Notes under the pieces: generated by a model
What the model saw: only the letters and a program-made list of their open reading frames with translations
Database searches by the model: none
What the model was told of the DNA's origin: nothing
Shown here: one piece after another, positions 29,950-38,098 of the stretch
Numbering within the stretch: position 1 is the stretch's first letter
Layout: every line of letters starts with the position of its first letter
Assembly (NCBI RefSeq): GCF_010367455.1
Contig: NZ_WRPR01000007.1
Location: 1-64,000, forward strand
DNA length: 64,000 nucleotides
Direction of reading: 5' to 3'
Source: Candidatus Laterigemmans baculatus
GTDB taxonomy: Bacteria; Planctomycetota; Planctomycetia; Pirellulales; Pirellulaceae
Program-made: the position numbers and the translations under genes

Positions 29950-30316
29950 GCGGAAACCGACCTTCGAGGCGAAAACAGAGGAGCGGAGATAACGGGGGCG
30001 GAGAACCAACGATCGCGGGTTTGGTAAAGTTTAGCGCGAGGGGCGCGAGGCGCACACCGGGAGAGCCCCAACGTGCAGGCTAGAGCCCCAGTGCCCCCCG
30101 GGAGAGCCCCAGTGCCCCTCTCGCTCGCACTCCACGGTCGCTATAACCGACCGCCTCCCACGCCCATCGCTTCGCGCGCCGCTGGCGTGCCCCGCGGTGC
30201 CTCGCGTGCCTCGCGTGCCTCGCCGTGCCTCGCGTGCCTCGCGTGCCTCGCGGGGCGCGCGTTTGGGAGGAGCGCCCTCTTTCCCCAGCCTTTTTTCCGC
30301 CGAAAGCAATTCGCGA
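29950..30316. repeat. Intergenic region with GCCTCGCGT nonamer repeats
   Basis: The gap between divergent lpd and the YbhN-like gene. Around 30065-30120 the phrase GAGAGCCCCAGTGCCCC recurs. From about 30188 to 30252 the nine-base unit GCCTCGCGT repeats six to seven times. Translated plus-strand text across this is Arg/Ala/Ser-rich (RRASRASRASRG) and looks spurious. Promoters of the two genes must lie here. Confidence 0.7.
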
Positions 30317-31276
30317 GTGTTCCAACGCCTCCGCGCCATCGCCGGACCTCTGCTCGGCTTGATCCTGTTTGCCGCGGCGATCGTGCTGCTGGTCCGCGAA
30401 GCTCAGGAGATCGAGTGGGAAGATTTCGTGGCCGGGCTGACCGGCGTGCCGCGAATCTATCTGGCCTTCGCCGCGCTGCTGATCGCGCTGAACTACTGCC
30501 TGCTGATGACCTACGACTTGCTGGCGCTCCGCTATGTGCGGCGAGCGCTGCCGCTGCGTCGAGTGGCGCTGGTGGGCTTTCTCGGCTATGCCCTCGGAAA
30601 CAATCTGGGCACCCTGATTGCCGCGACTCCCTTGCGGTTTCGCTTTTATTCTTCCTGGGGGGTGCCGCCGCGGCAGGTGATGGCGATCTGCATCCTGCTC
30701 GGGCTGACCTTCTGGAGCGGCGTGAGTTGGCTCGGCGGGATCGTGCTGCTGGCGGTTCCTCTGGAGCTGCCGGCGGGAATCGATCTGCCGGTTTCGACTC
30801 GCGTGCTGGGGGGCTGCCTGCTTTCGCTCGGCATTTTCTACGCTGCGGTCTGCATCTTTTGGCAACGTCCGCTGCCGATCCGCACGCTGCACGTGCGGCC
30901 GCCGAGGCCGAGTTTGATGGGGCTGCAGACCTCGGTGGCGATGCTCGATTTGACGATCTCGGCGACCGCCCTGTACCTGGTCCTGCCGCCGACGGCGACC
31001 GTCCCGTTCGCACTCGTGCTCGCCGCCTACTTGGTCGGCATCGCCGCTTCGCTGCTGACGCAGATTCCCGGCGGGCTGGTCGTCCTCGAGCTGATTCTGC
31101 TCAAGCTGCTCGAAGACTCGGTCGGCAAAGCGGTGATCGGCTCGCTGCTGATCTTCCGGCTGATGTACTACGTCGCGCCGTTGCTGATCGCCGTCCCGGT
31201 GCTCTTCATCTACGAGCTGCTCCGGGCCCGGGCCGCCCGCCGACAAGCGAAGGAAGTACTGAGTACAAAGTACTGA
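30317..31276 (+). CDS. YbhN/UPF0104-like integral membrane protein (lysylphosphatidylglycerol synthase TM region family)
   Basis: 319 residues if begun at the GTG at 30317 (MFQRLRAIAGPLLGLILFAAAIVLLV). About seven to eight hydrophobic segments follow, including LIALNYCLLMTYDLLALRYV, ALPLRRVALVGFLGYALGNNLG and PGGLVVLELILLKLL, the last matching the GGxGxxE-type motif of this family. Related membrane domains occur in MprF, where they flip or transport a lipid; this protein lacks the MprF synthase domain. A longer frame from 30197 contains only translated nonamer repeats. The start is uncertain, the family fairly sure. It ends four bases from the convergent glyA stop. Confidence 0.82.
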   Translation: MFQRLRAIAGPLLGLILFAAAIVLLVREAQEIEWEDFVAGLTGVPRIYLAFAALLIALNYCLLMTYDLLALRYVRRALPLRRVALVGFLGYALGNNLGTLIAATPLRFRFYSSWGVPPRQVMAICILLGLTFWSGVSWLGGIVLLAVPLELPAGIDLPVSTRVLGGCLLSLGIFYAAVCIFWQRPLPIRTLHVRPPRPSLMGLQTSVAMLDLTISATALYLVLPPTATVPFALVLAAYLVGIAASLLTQIPGGLVVLELILLKLLEDSVGKAVIGSLLIFRLMYYVAPLLIAVPVLFIYELLRARAARRQAKEVLSTKY

Positions 31277-31280
31277 GTGC

Positions 31281-32543
31281 TCAGACGCTGGCCACCGTCG
31301 GGGCCTGGTTGGCGGGGACCGGGAAGCTTTGGCAGAGTTCGCGGACGCGGCCGTGGATCTCGCCGAGCACGCTCTCGTCATCCGGGTGCGACAGCGCGGT
31401 GTGGATCCAGTCGCCGATCTGCCGCATCTCGTCGGTCCCCATGCCGCGCGTCGTGAGGGCGGCGGTGCCGATGCGAATCCCCGAAGGATCCATCGGTTTG
31501 CGCGTGTCGAAGGGAATCATGTTCATGTTGACCGTGATCCCGCAGCGACCGAGGGTCGACTCGGCCGTTTTGCCGCCGATCCCGAGCGGGGTCACGTCGA
31601 TCAGCAGCAGATGGTTGTCGGTGCCGCCGCTGATCAGCCGCAGTCCGCGGGTGCTGAGCGCTTCGGCCAGCGTGCGGGCATTTTCCACGACCGCTCGTCC
31701 GTAGGCCTGGAACTTTTCGCTGGCCGCTTCGGCAAAGCAGACCGCCTTGGCGGCGACGATGTGCATCAACGGCCCTCCCTGGGTTCCCGGGAAGACGTTG
31801 CGGTTGACCAGTTTCAGGTGCTCGTCGCGGCAGAGGATCAAGCCGCTGCGGGGCCCGCGGAGAGTCTTGTGGGTGGTGGTGGTGACGTAATCGGCATACG
31901 GCACCGGGTTGTTGTGCACTTTGGCGGCGACCAGCCCCGCGTAGTGCGCCATGTCGACCATCAACTTCGCCCCGACGTCGGCGGCGATTTCGGCAAACCG
32001 GTCGTGCGGGATTTCCCGCGGGTAAGCGCTCGCTCCGGCGACGATCAGCTTCGGTTTGTGCTCGCGAGCCAGCCGCGCGATCTGGTCGAAGTCGAGTCGG
32101 TGCGTCTCGGGATCGACGCCGTAGCTGATGAAGTTGTACAGCCGGCCGCTGATGTTCAGCTTCATCCCGTGCGTCAGGTGCCCGCCCTGAGCCAAGTCCA
32201 ATCCGAGCACCGTGTCGCCGACTTCCAAAGCCGCCAGGTAGACCGCCGTGTTGGCCTGCGAGCCCGAGTGGGGTTGGACGTTGGCCGCGTCGGCACCAAA
32301 CAGGCTGCAGGCCCGCTCGATCGCCAGTCGCTCGATGACGTCGACGAACTCGCAGCCACCGTAGTAGCGACGGCCGGGATAGCCTTCGGCGTACTTGTTC
32401 GTCAGGATGCTGCCCGCCGCTTCCATGATCGCCGGACTGGTGTAGTTTTCACTGGCGATCATTTCCAAGCCTTCCTGCTGACGGACGGCTTCAGAGGCGA
32501 TCGCTTCCCAGATCTGGGGATCTTGGCTCTGCAGAATACTCAT
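31281..32543 (-). CDS. glyA: Serine hydroxymethyltransferase
   Basis: 420 residues. PLP enzyme that interconverts serine and glycine, charging tetrahydrofolate with a one-carbon unit. Family features: [38 protein letters not shown] at the N-terminus (the E/Y substrate residues), [14 protein letters not shown] with the PLP Asp-x-x-His, and [18 protein letters not shown] with the Schiff-base Lys. Length is typical for bacterial SHMT. Faces the YbhN-like gene; a PHP phosphatase lies upstream on the same strand after 90 bp. Confidence 0.97.
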   Translation of the reverse strand: MSILQSQDPQIWEAIASEAVRQQEGLEMIASENYTSPAIMEAAGSILTNKYAEGYPGRRYYGGCEFVDVIERLAIERACSLFGADAANVQPHSGSQANTAVYLAALEVGDTVLGLDLAQGGHLTHGMKLNISGRLYNFISYGVDPETHRLDFDQIARLAREHKPKLIVAGASAYPREIPHDRFAEIAADVGAKLMVDMAHYAGLVAAKVHNNPVPYADYVTTTTHKTLRGPRSGLILCRDEHLKLVNRNVFPGTQGGPLMHIVAAKAVCFAEAASEKFQAYGRAVVENARTLAEALSTRGLRLISGGTDNHLLLIDVTPLGIGGKTAESTLGRCGITVNMNMIPFDTRKPMDPSGIRIGTAALTTRGMGTDEMRQIGDWIHTALSHPDDESVLGEIHGRVRELCQSFPVPANQAPTVASV

Positions 32544-32633
32544 GGCTACCTAGAGCGACGGAGGGTGCGGGCGGTTGAGGGTGAATTGTCGGCTTTTTAA
32601 AGCTCTGGGCAAGGGAGGATTGTCCCCGCCGGT

Positions 32634-33461
32634 TCAGCGCCGCGCCGCGTCGCTGAGGCTGGCCGCGGCCGCTGCGATCGGAACCTGCCGCGGCTGGCGG
32701 TCGACAAAGTAGGTGACGTGCTCGAAGCCAGCATCCGCGAGCAGCGCCAGAGCTTCCGGATAACCCTCACCGACGCGGTGCGGGACGTGCGCGTCGGCCC
32801 CGATGACGACCGGAATGTTCCGCTCCCGCATCATCCGCAGCATCTCGGGGAAGGGATTCATCTCCGGAATGCGCTTCAGCCGCCCGCTGGTATTCAGCTC
32901 CATCGCGGTGCCGCTCGCGGCGATCCGGTCGAGCGCTTCGGCAATCACGTCCAAAACCCGCTCCGGTTCCCAGGCGTCGGCCGTCTCGTTCTTGATCAAG
33001 TCGGGATGGGAGATCGCATCGAACAGACCCGTCTCGGCGGCCTCGGCCAACATCCGAAAATAGGTCCGCTGGTGTTCAACCGGATCGGGGCTGCCAAACC
33101 GCTCGCGATACTCGGCAATCTGCGGATGCACCGAGCCGATCACGTAGCTCAGCGGCGCCGAAGCGATTTGCTGCTCCAGCCACGGTTCGTACCCCGGAAA
33201 AAAATCGGCTTCCAGCCCCAGCCGCACATCGACCTCGTCCCGCCAGTGGTCGGTCGCTTCGGCCACGATCCGCTGGTACTCGTCCCACTCCTCGGGATCC
33301 ATCCGGACATGGGCCGAAAAGCCGTCGGGCATCGGGTTGTGGCAAGTGATCGTGATCCCCGCGAGCCCGGCTCGCTTGGCTGCCAGACCGTACTCGATCG
33401 GCAGGCCTTGGGCGTGTTTGCAGAGAGGCGTATGGCTGTGGGATTCGTACAGCAAAGTCAT
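32634..33461 (-). CDS. PHP-domain histidinol-phosphatase-like protein
   Basis: 275 residues. PHP metal sites are visible: YESHSHTPLCKHAQG (first His pair and downstream His), GLEADFFPGYE (Glu), YVIGSVHP (His), DAISHPDLIK (His-Asp), AMELNTSGRLKR (Glu) and VVIGADAHVPHRVG (Asp-His). This set is that of the HisJ/HisK-type histidinol-phosphate phosphatase, which makes histidinol; other PHP phosphoesterases are possible. The other histidine genes in the window (hisI, hisA) are far off, so function rests on sequence alone. Confidence 0.85.
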   Translation of the reverse strand: MTLLYESHSHTPLCKHAQGLPIEYGLAAKRAGLAGITITCHNPMPDGFSAHVRMDPEEWDEYQRIVAEATDHWRDEVDVRLGLEADFFPGYEPWLEQQIASAPLSYVIGSVHPQIAEYRERFGSPDPVEHQRTYFRMLAEAAETGLFDAISHPDLIKNETADAWEPERVLDVIAEALDRIAASGTAMELNTSGRLKRIPEMNPFPEMLRMMRERNIPVVIGADAHVPHRVGEGYPEALALLADAGFEHVTYFVDRQPRQVPIAAAAASLSDAARR

Positions 33462-33540
33462 CAGCTTCCGGGTTTTGGAGGTTCGCGTGAGCTCGGGTCC
33501 GTGGCTAATGAATTGACCGGCCGCGGAAAGATTGCTTAAC

Positions 33541-33607
33541 GATAGTCGCCTTTCGCTCCGCGAAAGTAGCGGTCACATAGTCGCCTTTCGCTCCGCGAAA
33601 GTAGCGT
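33541..33607. repeat. Family D repeat, two direct copies
   Basis: ATAGTCGCCTTTCGCTCCGC followed by GAAAGTAGCG occurs twice in tandem with a few bases between. The unit is itself a hairpin (TTTCGC...GCGAAA). It recurs at 37069-37187. Confidence 0.85.
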
Positions 33608-33619
33608 TTCTGTGAATCC

Positions 33620-33690
33620 TGAGCCGACGGCGCTAGCCGCCGGTTCCCCAAATCGCCGCGGAAACCGGACGCTAGCGCGTGGCGGCTGAC
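33620..33690. repeat. Family B/E composite repeat, copy B3
   Basis: Starts as family E (GAGCCGACGGCGCTAGCCGC) and ends as family B (AACCGGACGCTAGCGCGTGG then CGGCTGAC), with paired arms around the GCTAGC cores. It lies 16 bp past the stop of the minus-strand pgl gene. Confidence 0.8.
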
Positions 33691-33705
33691 GTTGCCAAAC
33701 CTAAG

Positions 33706-34431
33706 CTACTCTGGCACCGCTTCGCGGCCGACGAACCAGCGGAGTTCGCCGTCGCTCGGGGCGACCAGCTGCGACGGGTACTGTTCTGGGTTCCGCTCGC
33801 TGCCCCACACCTGAGCGAGTGCCGTGCGTTTGTTCTCGCCGGTGATCAAGAACCACACGTTCGCCGCGGCGTTGATCACCGGGGCGGTCATCGTCAGCCG
33901 GTAGGCGTCGAACTTCGGCACCCAGTTCTCCACAAACCAGCGGCCGTCGGCACTCAAGGCGTCGGTTTCGGGGAACAGCGATGCGGTGTGGGCGTCGTCT
34001 CCCATCCCGAGCAAGATCAGGTCGAACCGCGGCCACGAACCATCGCCGAACTGCTCCCGCAGCGTCGCCTCGTACTGCCGGGCCGCGGCGGCGGGGTCCT
34101 CGATTTGGATCGGCACCGGGAAGACTTGGGAGGCAGGGACGCTGGCCTGGTCGAGCATCGCTTCGCGGACCATCCGGTAATTGCTCTCAGCATCCCCCGG
34201 CGGCACGTTTCGCTCATCCCCCCAGTACCACTCGATCCGGTCCCAAGGAAGCTCGCTCGCGCCGAGCCGCTGGTAGAGTTGTTTGGGGGTCGAGCCGCCG
34301 GAGAGCGAGATTCGGCACACGCCCTGCGCCTCGACCGTCTTCTCGATCAGCGCCACCAGCTCGCGGTGGATCGCGTCGAGCATCGAGTGCGGAGCGTCGT
34401 AAGTGTGCAGCGTGCCGACCGAAGGTTGCAT
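33706..34431 (-). CDS. pgl: 6-phosphogluconolactonase (DevB/Pgl family)
   Basis: 241 residues from the ATG at 34431 (MQPSVGTLHTYDAPHSML). It hydrolyses 6-phosphogluconolactone in the oxidative pentose phosphate pathway. Motifs: ISLSGGSTPKQLYQRL (phosphate loop), IEWYWGDERNVPPGDAESNY, and LILLGMGDDAHTASLFPETDA. The relation to glucosamine-6-phosphate deaminase is seen in the fold, but the GDERxV motif and length indicate Pgl. No zwf or gnd gene adjoins it. A GTG 36 bases upstream gives a longer form running into the tandem repeats behind panB. Confidence 0.92.
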   Translation of the reverse strand: MQPSVGTLHTYDAPHSMLDAIHRELVALIEKTVEAQGVCRISLSGGSTPKQLYQRLGASELPWDRIEWYWGDERNVPPGDAESNYRMVREAMLDQASVPASQVFPVPIQIEDPAAAARQYEATLREQFGDGSWPRFDLILLGMGDDAHTASLFPETDALSADGRWFVENWVPKFDAYRLTMTAPVINAAANVWFLITGENKRTALAQVWGSERNPEQYPSQLVAPSDGELRWFVGREAVPE

Positions 34432-34465
34432 GAATCGTTCCCATCGCGAAGGAGAAATTCGGATC

Positions 34466-34560
34466 ACTTGAAGGAGTGTCGATCACCTGAAAGAGTGTGC
34501 GTCACTTGAAGGTGTGTCGATCACTTGCAGGTATGTCGATCACTTGAAAGTGTGTTCGGG
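34466..34560. repeat. About 19-bp degenerate tandem array at the panB 3' end
   Basis: On the minus strand, units close to CACACTTTCAAGTGATCGA occur five times. The first unit contains the last codons of panB and its TGA stop; the next four repeat that sequence after the stop. Unit lengths vary from about 17 to 21 bp. Confidence 0.85.
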
Positions 34561-35340
34561 GCCCGGATAACGGCGGGAGCGGACGTCTTCGCAGTAATTC
34601 TTGGCGGCTTCGGTGATCGTCGCTCCGGTGGCCGCGTAGGGTTTGACGAACCGCGGCAAATAGCCCTCGCTGAGTCCGACCAGGTCGTGGAAGACCAGTA
34701 CCTGACCGCTGGTGTCCGGTCCGGCGCCGATCCCGATCGTCGGAATCTCGATCGCCCGGGTGATCTCTTCGCCCACCTTCGCCGGGACGCACTCGATGAG
34801 CACCGCGAAAGCGCCCGAGGCTTCGGCCACGCGGGCGTCGGTGATCAACTTCTGGGCATCCCGCTGCACGCGGTAGCCGCCATCGACGTGGACGTTTTGG
34901 GGACGCAGGCCGACGTGCGCCATCACAGGGATGCCCGCGGCCGCCAGGGCTTCGATCCGCTGGGCCTGCTCCGCTCCCCCTTCGAGTTTCACCGCCGTCG
35001 CCCGCGTTTCCTTGAGGACCCGAGCTGCCGCTTCGACGGTTCGTTCGATCGACAACTGGCCTTCGGGGAACGGCAGATCGACCAGGACCATCGCCCGCTC
35101 CGCTGCCCGCGCGACCATCTCGGCGTGATAGATCATCTGGTCGAGCGTGACCGGCAACGTCGTCGAATGCCCCTGGACGACCATCGCCAACGAATCGCCC
35201 ACCAGCAGCACATCGACGCCAGCCGCATCGAGTAGCCGCGCGGTGGGATAGTCGTAGGCGGTCAGCATGCTGATCGGCTGGTTCTCCAGACGCATCGCGG
35301 CCAGCGTGCGGGTGGTCACGCGGTTGGGCCTGGCACTCAT
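34540..35340 (-). CDS. panB: 3-methyl-2-oxobutanoate hydroxymethyltransferase
   Basis: 266 residues. It makes ketopantoate from 2-oxoisovalerate and methylene-tetrahydrofolate, the first committed step to pantothenate and CoA. Conserved: LTAYDYPTARLLDAAGVDVLLVGDSLAMVVQGH (metal Asp residues), AVKLEGG, GIPVMAHVGLRPQ, FAVLIECVPA with the catalytic Glu, and PTIGIGAGPDTSGQVLVFHD. The C-terminal residues HTFK and the stop codon lie in a tandemly repeated unit. Other pan genes are not nearby. Divergent from fabF across a hexamer-repeat region. Confidence 0.96.
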   Translation of the reverse strand: MSARPNRVTTRTLAAMRLENQPISMLTAYDYPTARLLDAAGVDVLLVGDSLAMVVQGHSTTLPVTLDQMIYHAEMVARAAERAMVLVDLPFPEGQLSIERTVEAAARVLKETRATAVKLEGGAEQAQRIEALAAAGIPVMAHVGLRPQNVHVDGGYRVQRDAQKLITDARVAEASGAFAVLIECVPAKVGEEITRAIEIPTIGIGAGPDTSGQVLVFHDLVGLSEGYLPRFVKPYAATGATITEAAKNYCEDVRSRRYPGPEHTFK

Positions 35341-35809
35341 CGGCGGTTACCTGCTTCACATGGGCGTGCTCATAACTCTGGACTGGCGGACGCGGGGCGG
35401 CCATCCACGAGGTCGATTGTGACCGCCCTCCCCAATTTTTGTCACCCGGGGTGAGGCGAGTGCCCTTCACTCCTATCTCCTACTCGTACTCGTACTCAGC
35501 GAAGCGGTACTCGTACTCGTACTCGAATCCAGCGCCGGCGATCCGAGTACGAGTACGAGTACGAGTACGAGTACGAGTACGAGTACGAAAGGATTTCCCC
35601 TCCCCCCGTCCCCCACCAGCCCTCGCTTCCGTGCTTTTCCGTGTCCTTCCGTGGCCCCCCTTCCCCCACCAGCCCTCGCTTCCGTGTCCTTCCGTGGCCC
35701 CCCTTCCACTCGCCGCTCGCTTCTCGCCGCTCCTCCTCTCCTCTACGATTGCCTCAGACTTTTCCGTCTCCGCTTTTCGCTCCCTCGAATCCTTCAGGCT
35801 CCACCCGCA
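35341..35809. repeat. Repeat-rich divergent panB-fabF intergenic region
   Basis: Between 35477 and 35526 TACTCG hexamers are repeated in two blocks; between about 35541 and 35586 the reverse complement GAGTAC is repeated about seven times, so the whole can fold into a large hairpin around AATCCAGCGCCGGCGATC. From about 35598 to 35705 a segment of about 50 bp containing CCCACCAGCCCTCGCTTCCG is duplicated with a small deletion. No gene is seen. The fabF promoter must be within or after it. Confidence 0.85.
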
Positions 35810-37057
35810 ATGCCAAGCAACCGCGACGTCGTGATCACTGGAATGGGGCTGGCCAGCCCGCTCGGTTGTGAGCTGGGAGCGTTTTGGAAGGCGATTGCCG
35901 CCGGTGAAAGTGGCGTCGCGGAGATCACTCGCTTTGACGCCGCCGGGTTGCCGGTCCGATTCGCTGGCGAGGTGAAGGACTGGGAGGGGGTCAGCGACCA
36001 GTTTTTCGACAGCAAGGAACGCAAGCGGCTCGACCGCTTTTGCCAGTTTGCCCTCTGGGCGGCCGATCGCGCGGTCGCCCACGCGGGGATCGACTTTGCC
36101 GCCGTCGACCGCACGCGGTGTGGGGTCGCGATCGGCAGCGCGATCGGGGGGATGGAAGAGTTCGAGGAGCAGCACACGCGGCTGCTCGACGGGGGGCCGC
36201 GGAAGGTTTCTCCCTACATGATCCCCAAGCTCTTGGCCAATAGCGCGAGCGGCTTGGTTTCGATCCGCTACGGGCTGCAAGGGCCGACGACTTGCGTCGC
36301 CACGGCCTGTGCCTCGGCCAACCAGTCGATCGCCGACGCGTTTCAGATGATCCGCAGTGGAATGGCTGACGTGATGATTGCCGGCGGTGCCGAAGCGGCG
36401 ATCGTGCCGTCGGCGATCAGCGGGTTTGCCCGGATGCAGGCCCTCTCGACGCACCACGAGAATCCGGCCGCCGCCTCGCGTCCCTGGGATCAGGCGCGTG
36501 ATGGTTTCGTGATGGCCGAAGGTTCTGCCGCGTTCATTCTCGAGACGGCCGAGCACGCCCGCACCCACGGTCGGCAGCCGATCGCCCGGTTGCTCGGCAG
36601 CGGGATCAGCAGCGACGGGTACCACATCACTTCCCCCTTGGCCGGCGGCGAAGGGGCCGCGGCGGCGATGCAGTTGGCGCTCCGCTGTGCCGGGCTTGCC
36701 CCCGAGGCGATCGACTACGTCAACGCCCACGGCACCAGCACGCCAATGGGCGATTTAGCCGAAACGCGGGCGATTCACCGCGTGTTTGGTGAGCACGCCC
36801 GGCGATTGGCGGTCAGTAGCACGAAGAGCCAGGTGGGGCATTTGCTCGGAGCCAGTGGAGCGGTCGAACTGGTCGCCTGCATCGAAGCCCTCCGGCACCA
36901 GATCGCCCCCCCCACGATCAACCTCGAGAACCCGGGCGAAGGCTGCGATCTCGACTATGTGGCTGGAACTGCACGGCCGATGGCGCTCCGCACCGTGATG
37001 TCCAACAGTTTTGGGTTCGGCGGCCACAATGCCACGCTGGTCATCGGCCGCGCCTAG
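35810..37057 (+). CDS. fabF: Beta-ketoacyl-ACP synthase II (KAS I/II type)
   Basis: 415 residues from the ATG at 35810 (MPSNRDVVITGMGLASPLGC). It elongates acyl-ACP with malonyl-ACP in fatty acid synthesis. The catalytic triad is complete: Cys in CVATACASANQSI, His in DYVNAHGTSTPMGD, His in STKSQVGHLLGASGAVE; the C-terminal NSFGFGGHNATLVIG is typical. The frame is open further upstream through the duplicated C-rich sequence, but this has no family match. No acpP or fabG adjoins it, so it could also serve a secondary pathway. Confidence 0.94.
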   Translation: MPSNRDVVITGMGLASPLGCELGAFWKAIAAGESGVAEITRFDAAGLPVRFAGEVKDWEGVSDQFFDSKERKRLDRFCQFALWAADRAVAHAGIDFAAVDRTRCGVAIGSAIGGMEEFEEQHTRLLDGGPRKVSPYMIPKLLANSASGLVSIRYGLQGPTTCVATACASANQSIADAFQMIRSGMADVMIAGGAEAAIVPSAISGFARMQALSTHHENPAAASRPWDQARDGFVMAEGSAAFILETAEHARTHGRQPIARLLGSGISSDGYHITSPLAGGEGAAAAMQLALRCAGLAPEAIDYVNAHGTSTPMGDLAETRAIHRVFGEHARRLAVSSTKSQVGHLLGASGAVELVACIEALRHQIAPPTINLENPGEGCDLDYVAGTARPMALRTVMSNSFGFGGHNATLVIGRA

Positions 37058-37068
37058 CGGCGGACCAT

Positions 37069-37187
37069 AGTCGCCTTTCGCTCCGCGAAAGTAGCGCAAG
37101 CATAGTCGCCTTTCGCTCCGCGAAAGTTGTGTCAGCACGCTACTTTCGCGGAGCGAAAGGCGACTATGACGGAGCGAGAGGCGACTC
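37069..37187. repeat. Family D repeats, three copies in both orientations
   Basis: Two plus-oriented copies (ATAGTCGCCTTTCGCTCCGC, then GAAAGTAGCG or GAAAGTTGTG) and one inverted copy (GCTACTTTCGCGGAGCGAAA, GGCGACTATG), followed by a partial GGAGCGAGAGGCGACT. They fill the gap between the convergent fabF and rph stops and could fold into long stems, acting as a bidirectional terminator. Confidence 0.85.
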
Positions 37188-37202
37188 TTTTTCAGGCCGC
37201 CT

Positions 37203-38033
37203 CTAGCGGCCGAGGGCTTTGCGTTGGAGTGCGGTCAGCTCGGCGATCCCTTTGCGGCCGAGGGCCAACATCTCGCTCAGTTGCTGGTCGTCGAACGTCG
37301 CCTCTTCGCCGGTGCCTTGGATTTCCACAAACCGTCCGCTGCCGGTCATCACAATGTTCATGTCGACGTCGGCCGCCACGTCCAAGGCATAGTCGAGGTC
37401 GAGCCGGACGCTGCCGTCGACCACCCCCACGCTGATCGCGGCCACGCTATCGACCAGCGGACCATGCCCGATCTCGCCCCATGAGCCGTGGGCGCTAGCC
37501 CCGGGTGAGCCGTGGGCGCTAGCCCCGGGTGAGCCGTGGGCGCTAGCCCCGAGTGAGCCGTGGGCGCTAGCCCCGGGCGAGCCGCTGGCGTAAGCCTCCG
37601 GCGGGGCGAGCGTGCGAATCGCTTCGGCCAGGGCGATGAAGCCGCCGGTGATCGCTGCGGTCCGCGTCCCGCCGTCGGCTTGCAGCACGTCGCAGTCGAC
37701 CGTCACCGTCCGCTCGCCGAGCGCGAACAGATTGACGACTGCCCGCAGGCTGCGGCCGATCAGCCGCTGGATCTCGGTCGTCCGGCCGTCGACTTTGCCG
37801 TCTCGGTCGCGGCGTTTGCGAGTCGGCGTGCTGCCGGGCAGCATGTTGTACTCGGCAGTCACCCAGCCCTTGCCCTTGCCCTCCATCCACGGCGGGACTT
37901 TTTCTTCCACGCTGGCCGTGCAGAGGACAACCGTCTCGCCGCTGCGATAGAGCACGTTAGCAGCCGCATTGCCCAAATAGTTTCGCTCGATCTGAACCGG
38001 ACGAAGAGCGTTGGCAGCACGAGGATCAAGCAT
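37203..38033 (-). CDS. rph: Ribonuclease PH with an internal repeat-derived insertion
   Basis: 276 residues from the ATG at 38033 (MLDPRAANALRPVQIERNYL). RNase PH trims tRNA 3' ends phosphorolytically. The family stretches are intact: VLCTASVEEKVPPWMEGKGKGWVTAEYNMLPGST, RKRRDRDGKVDGRTTEIQRLIGRSLRAVVN, VTVDCDVLQADGGTRTAAITGGFIAL, then VAAISVGVVDGSVRLDLDYA and DVDMNIVMTGSGRFVEIQGTGEE. Between the last two blocks about 40 extra residues are inserted after APPEAY, consisting of Gly-Ser-Pro-Gly-Ala-Ser-Ala-His units encoded by family E DNA (37483-37601). Normal RNase PH is about 240 residues. Fold should survive because the site is a surface loop; this is inferred. It follows argF by 66 bp. Confidence 0.93.
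   Translation of the reverse strand: MLDPRAANALRPVQIERNYLGNAAANVLYRSGETVVLCTASVEEKVPPWMEGKGKGWVTAEYNMLPGSTPTRKRRDRDGKVDGRTTEIQRLIGRSLRAVVNLFALGERTVTVDCDVLQADGGTRTAAITGGFIALAEAIRTLAPPEAYASGSPGASAHGSLGASAHGSPGASAHGSPGASAHGSWGEIGHGPLVDSVAAISVGVVDGSVRLDLDYALDVAADVDMNIVMTGSGRFVEIQGTGEEATFDDQQLSEMLALGRKGIAELTALQRKALGR
37483..37601. repeat. 24-bp tandem repeat of family E inside rph
   Basis: Four units of 24 bp (each starting GAGCCGTGGGCGCTAGCCCC on the plus strand) at 37483-37578, the first two identical, and a fifth degenerate unit to about 37601. Each is eight codons in the minus-strand frame. The unit is the same as the intergenic family E element seen at 25.1, 33.6, 48.9 and 53.6 kb. Confidence 0.95.
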
Positions 38034-38098
38034 GCGAGGTTTCAGGGAGCAGGGAGCAGGGAGCAGGGAGCAGGGATGAGGGATGAGATTTAAAATTC

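Noticed and set aside
34466-34560. Regular repeats resembling a CRISPR array
   Set aside because: Units are about 19 bp and directly adjacent without spacers; no cas genes are nearby. The same holds for the arrays at 26718, 30188, 35477 and 37483.
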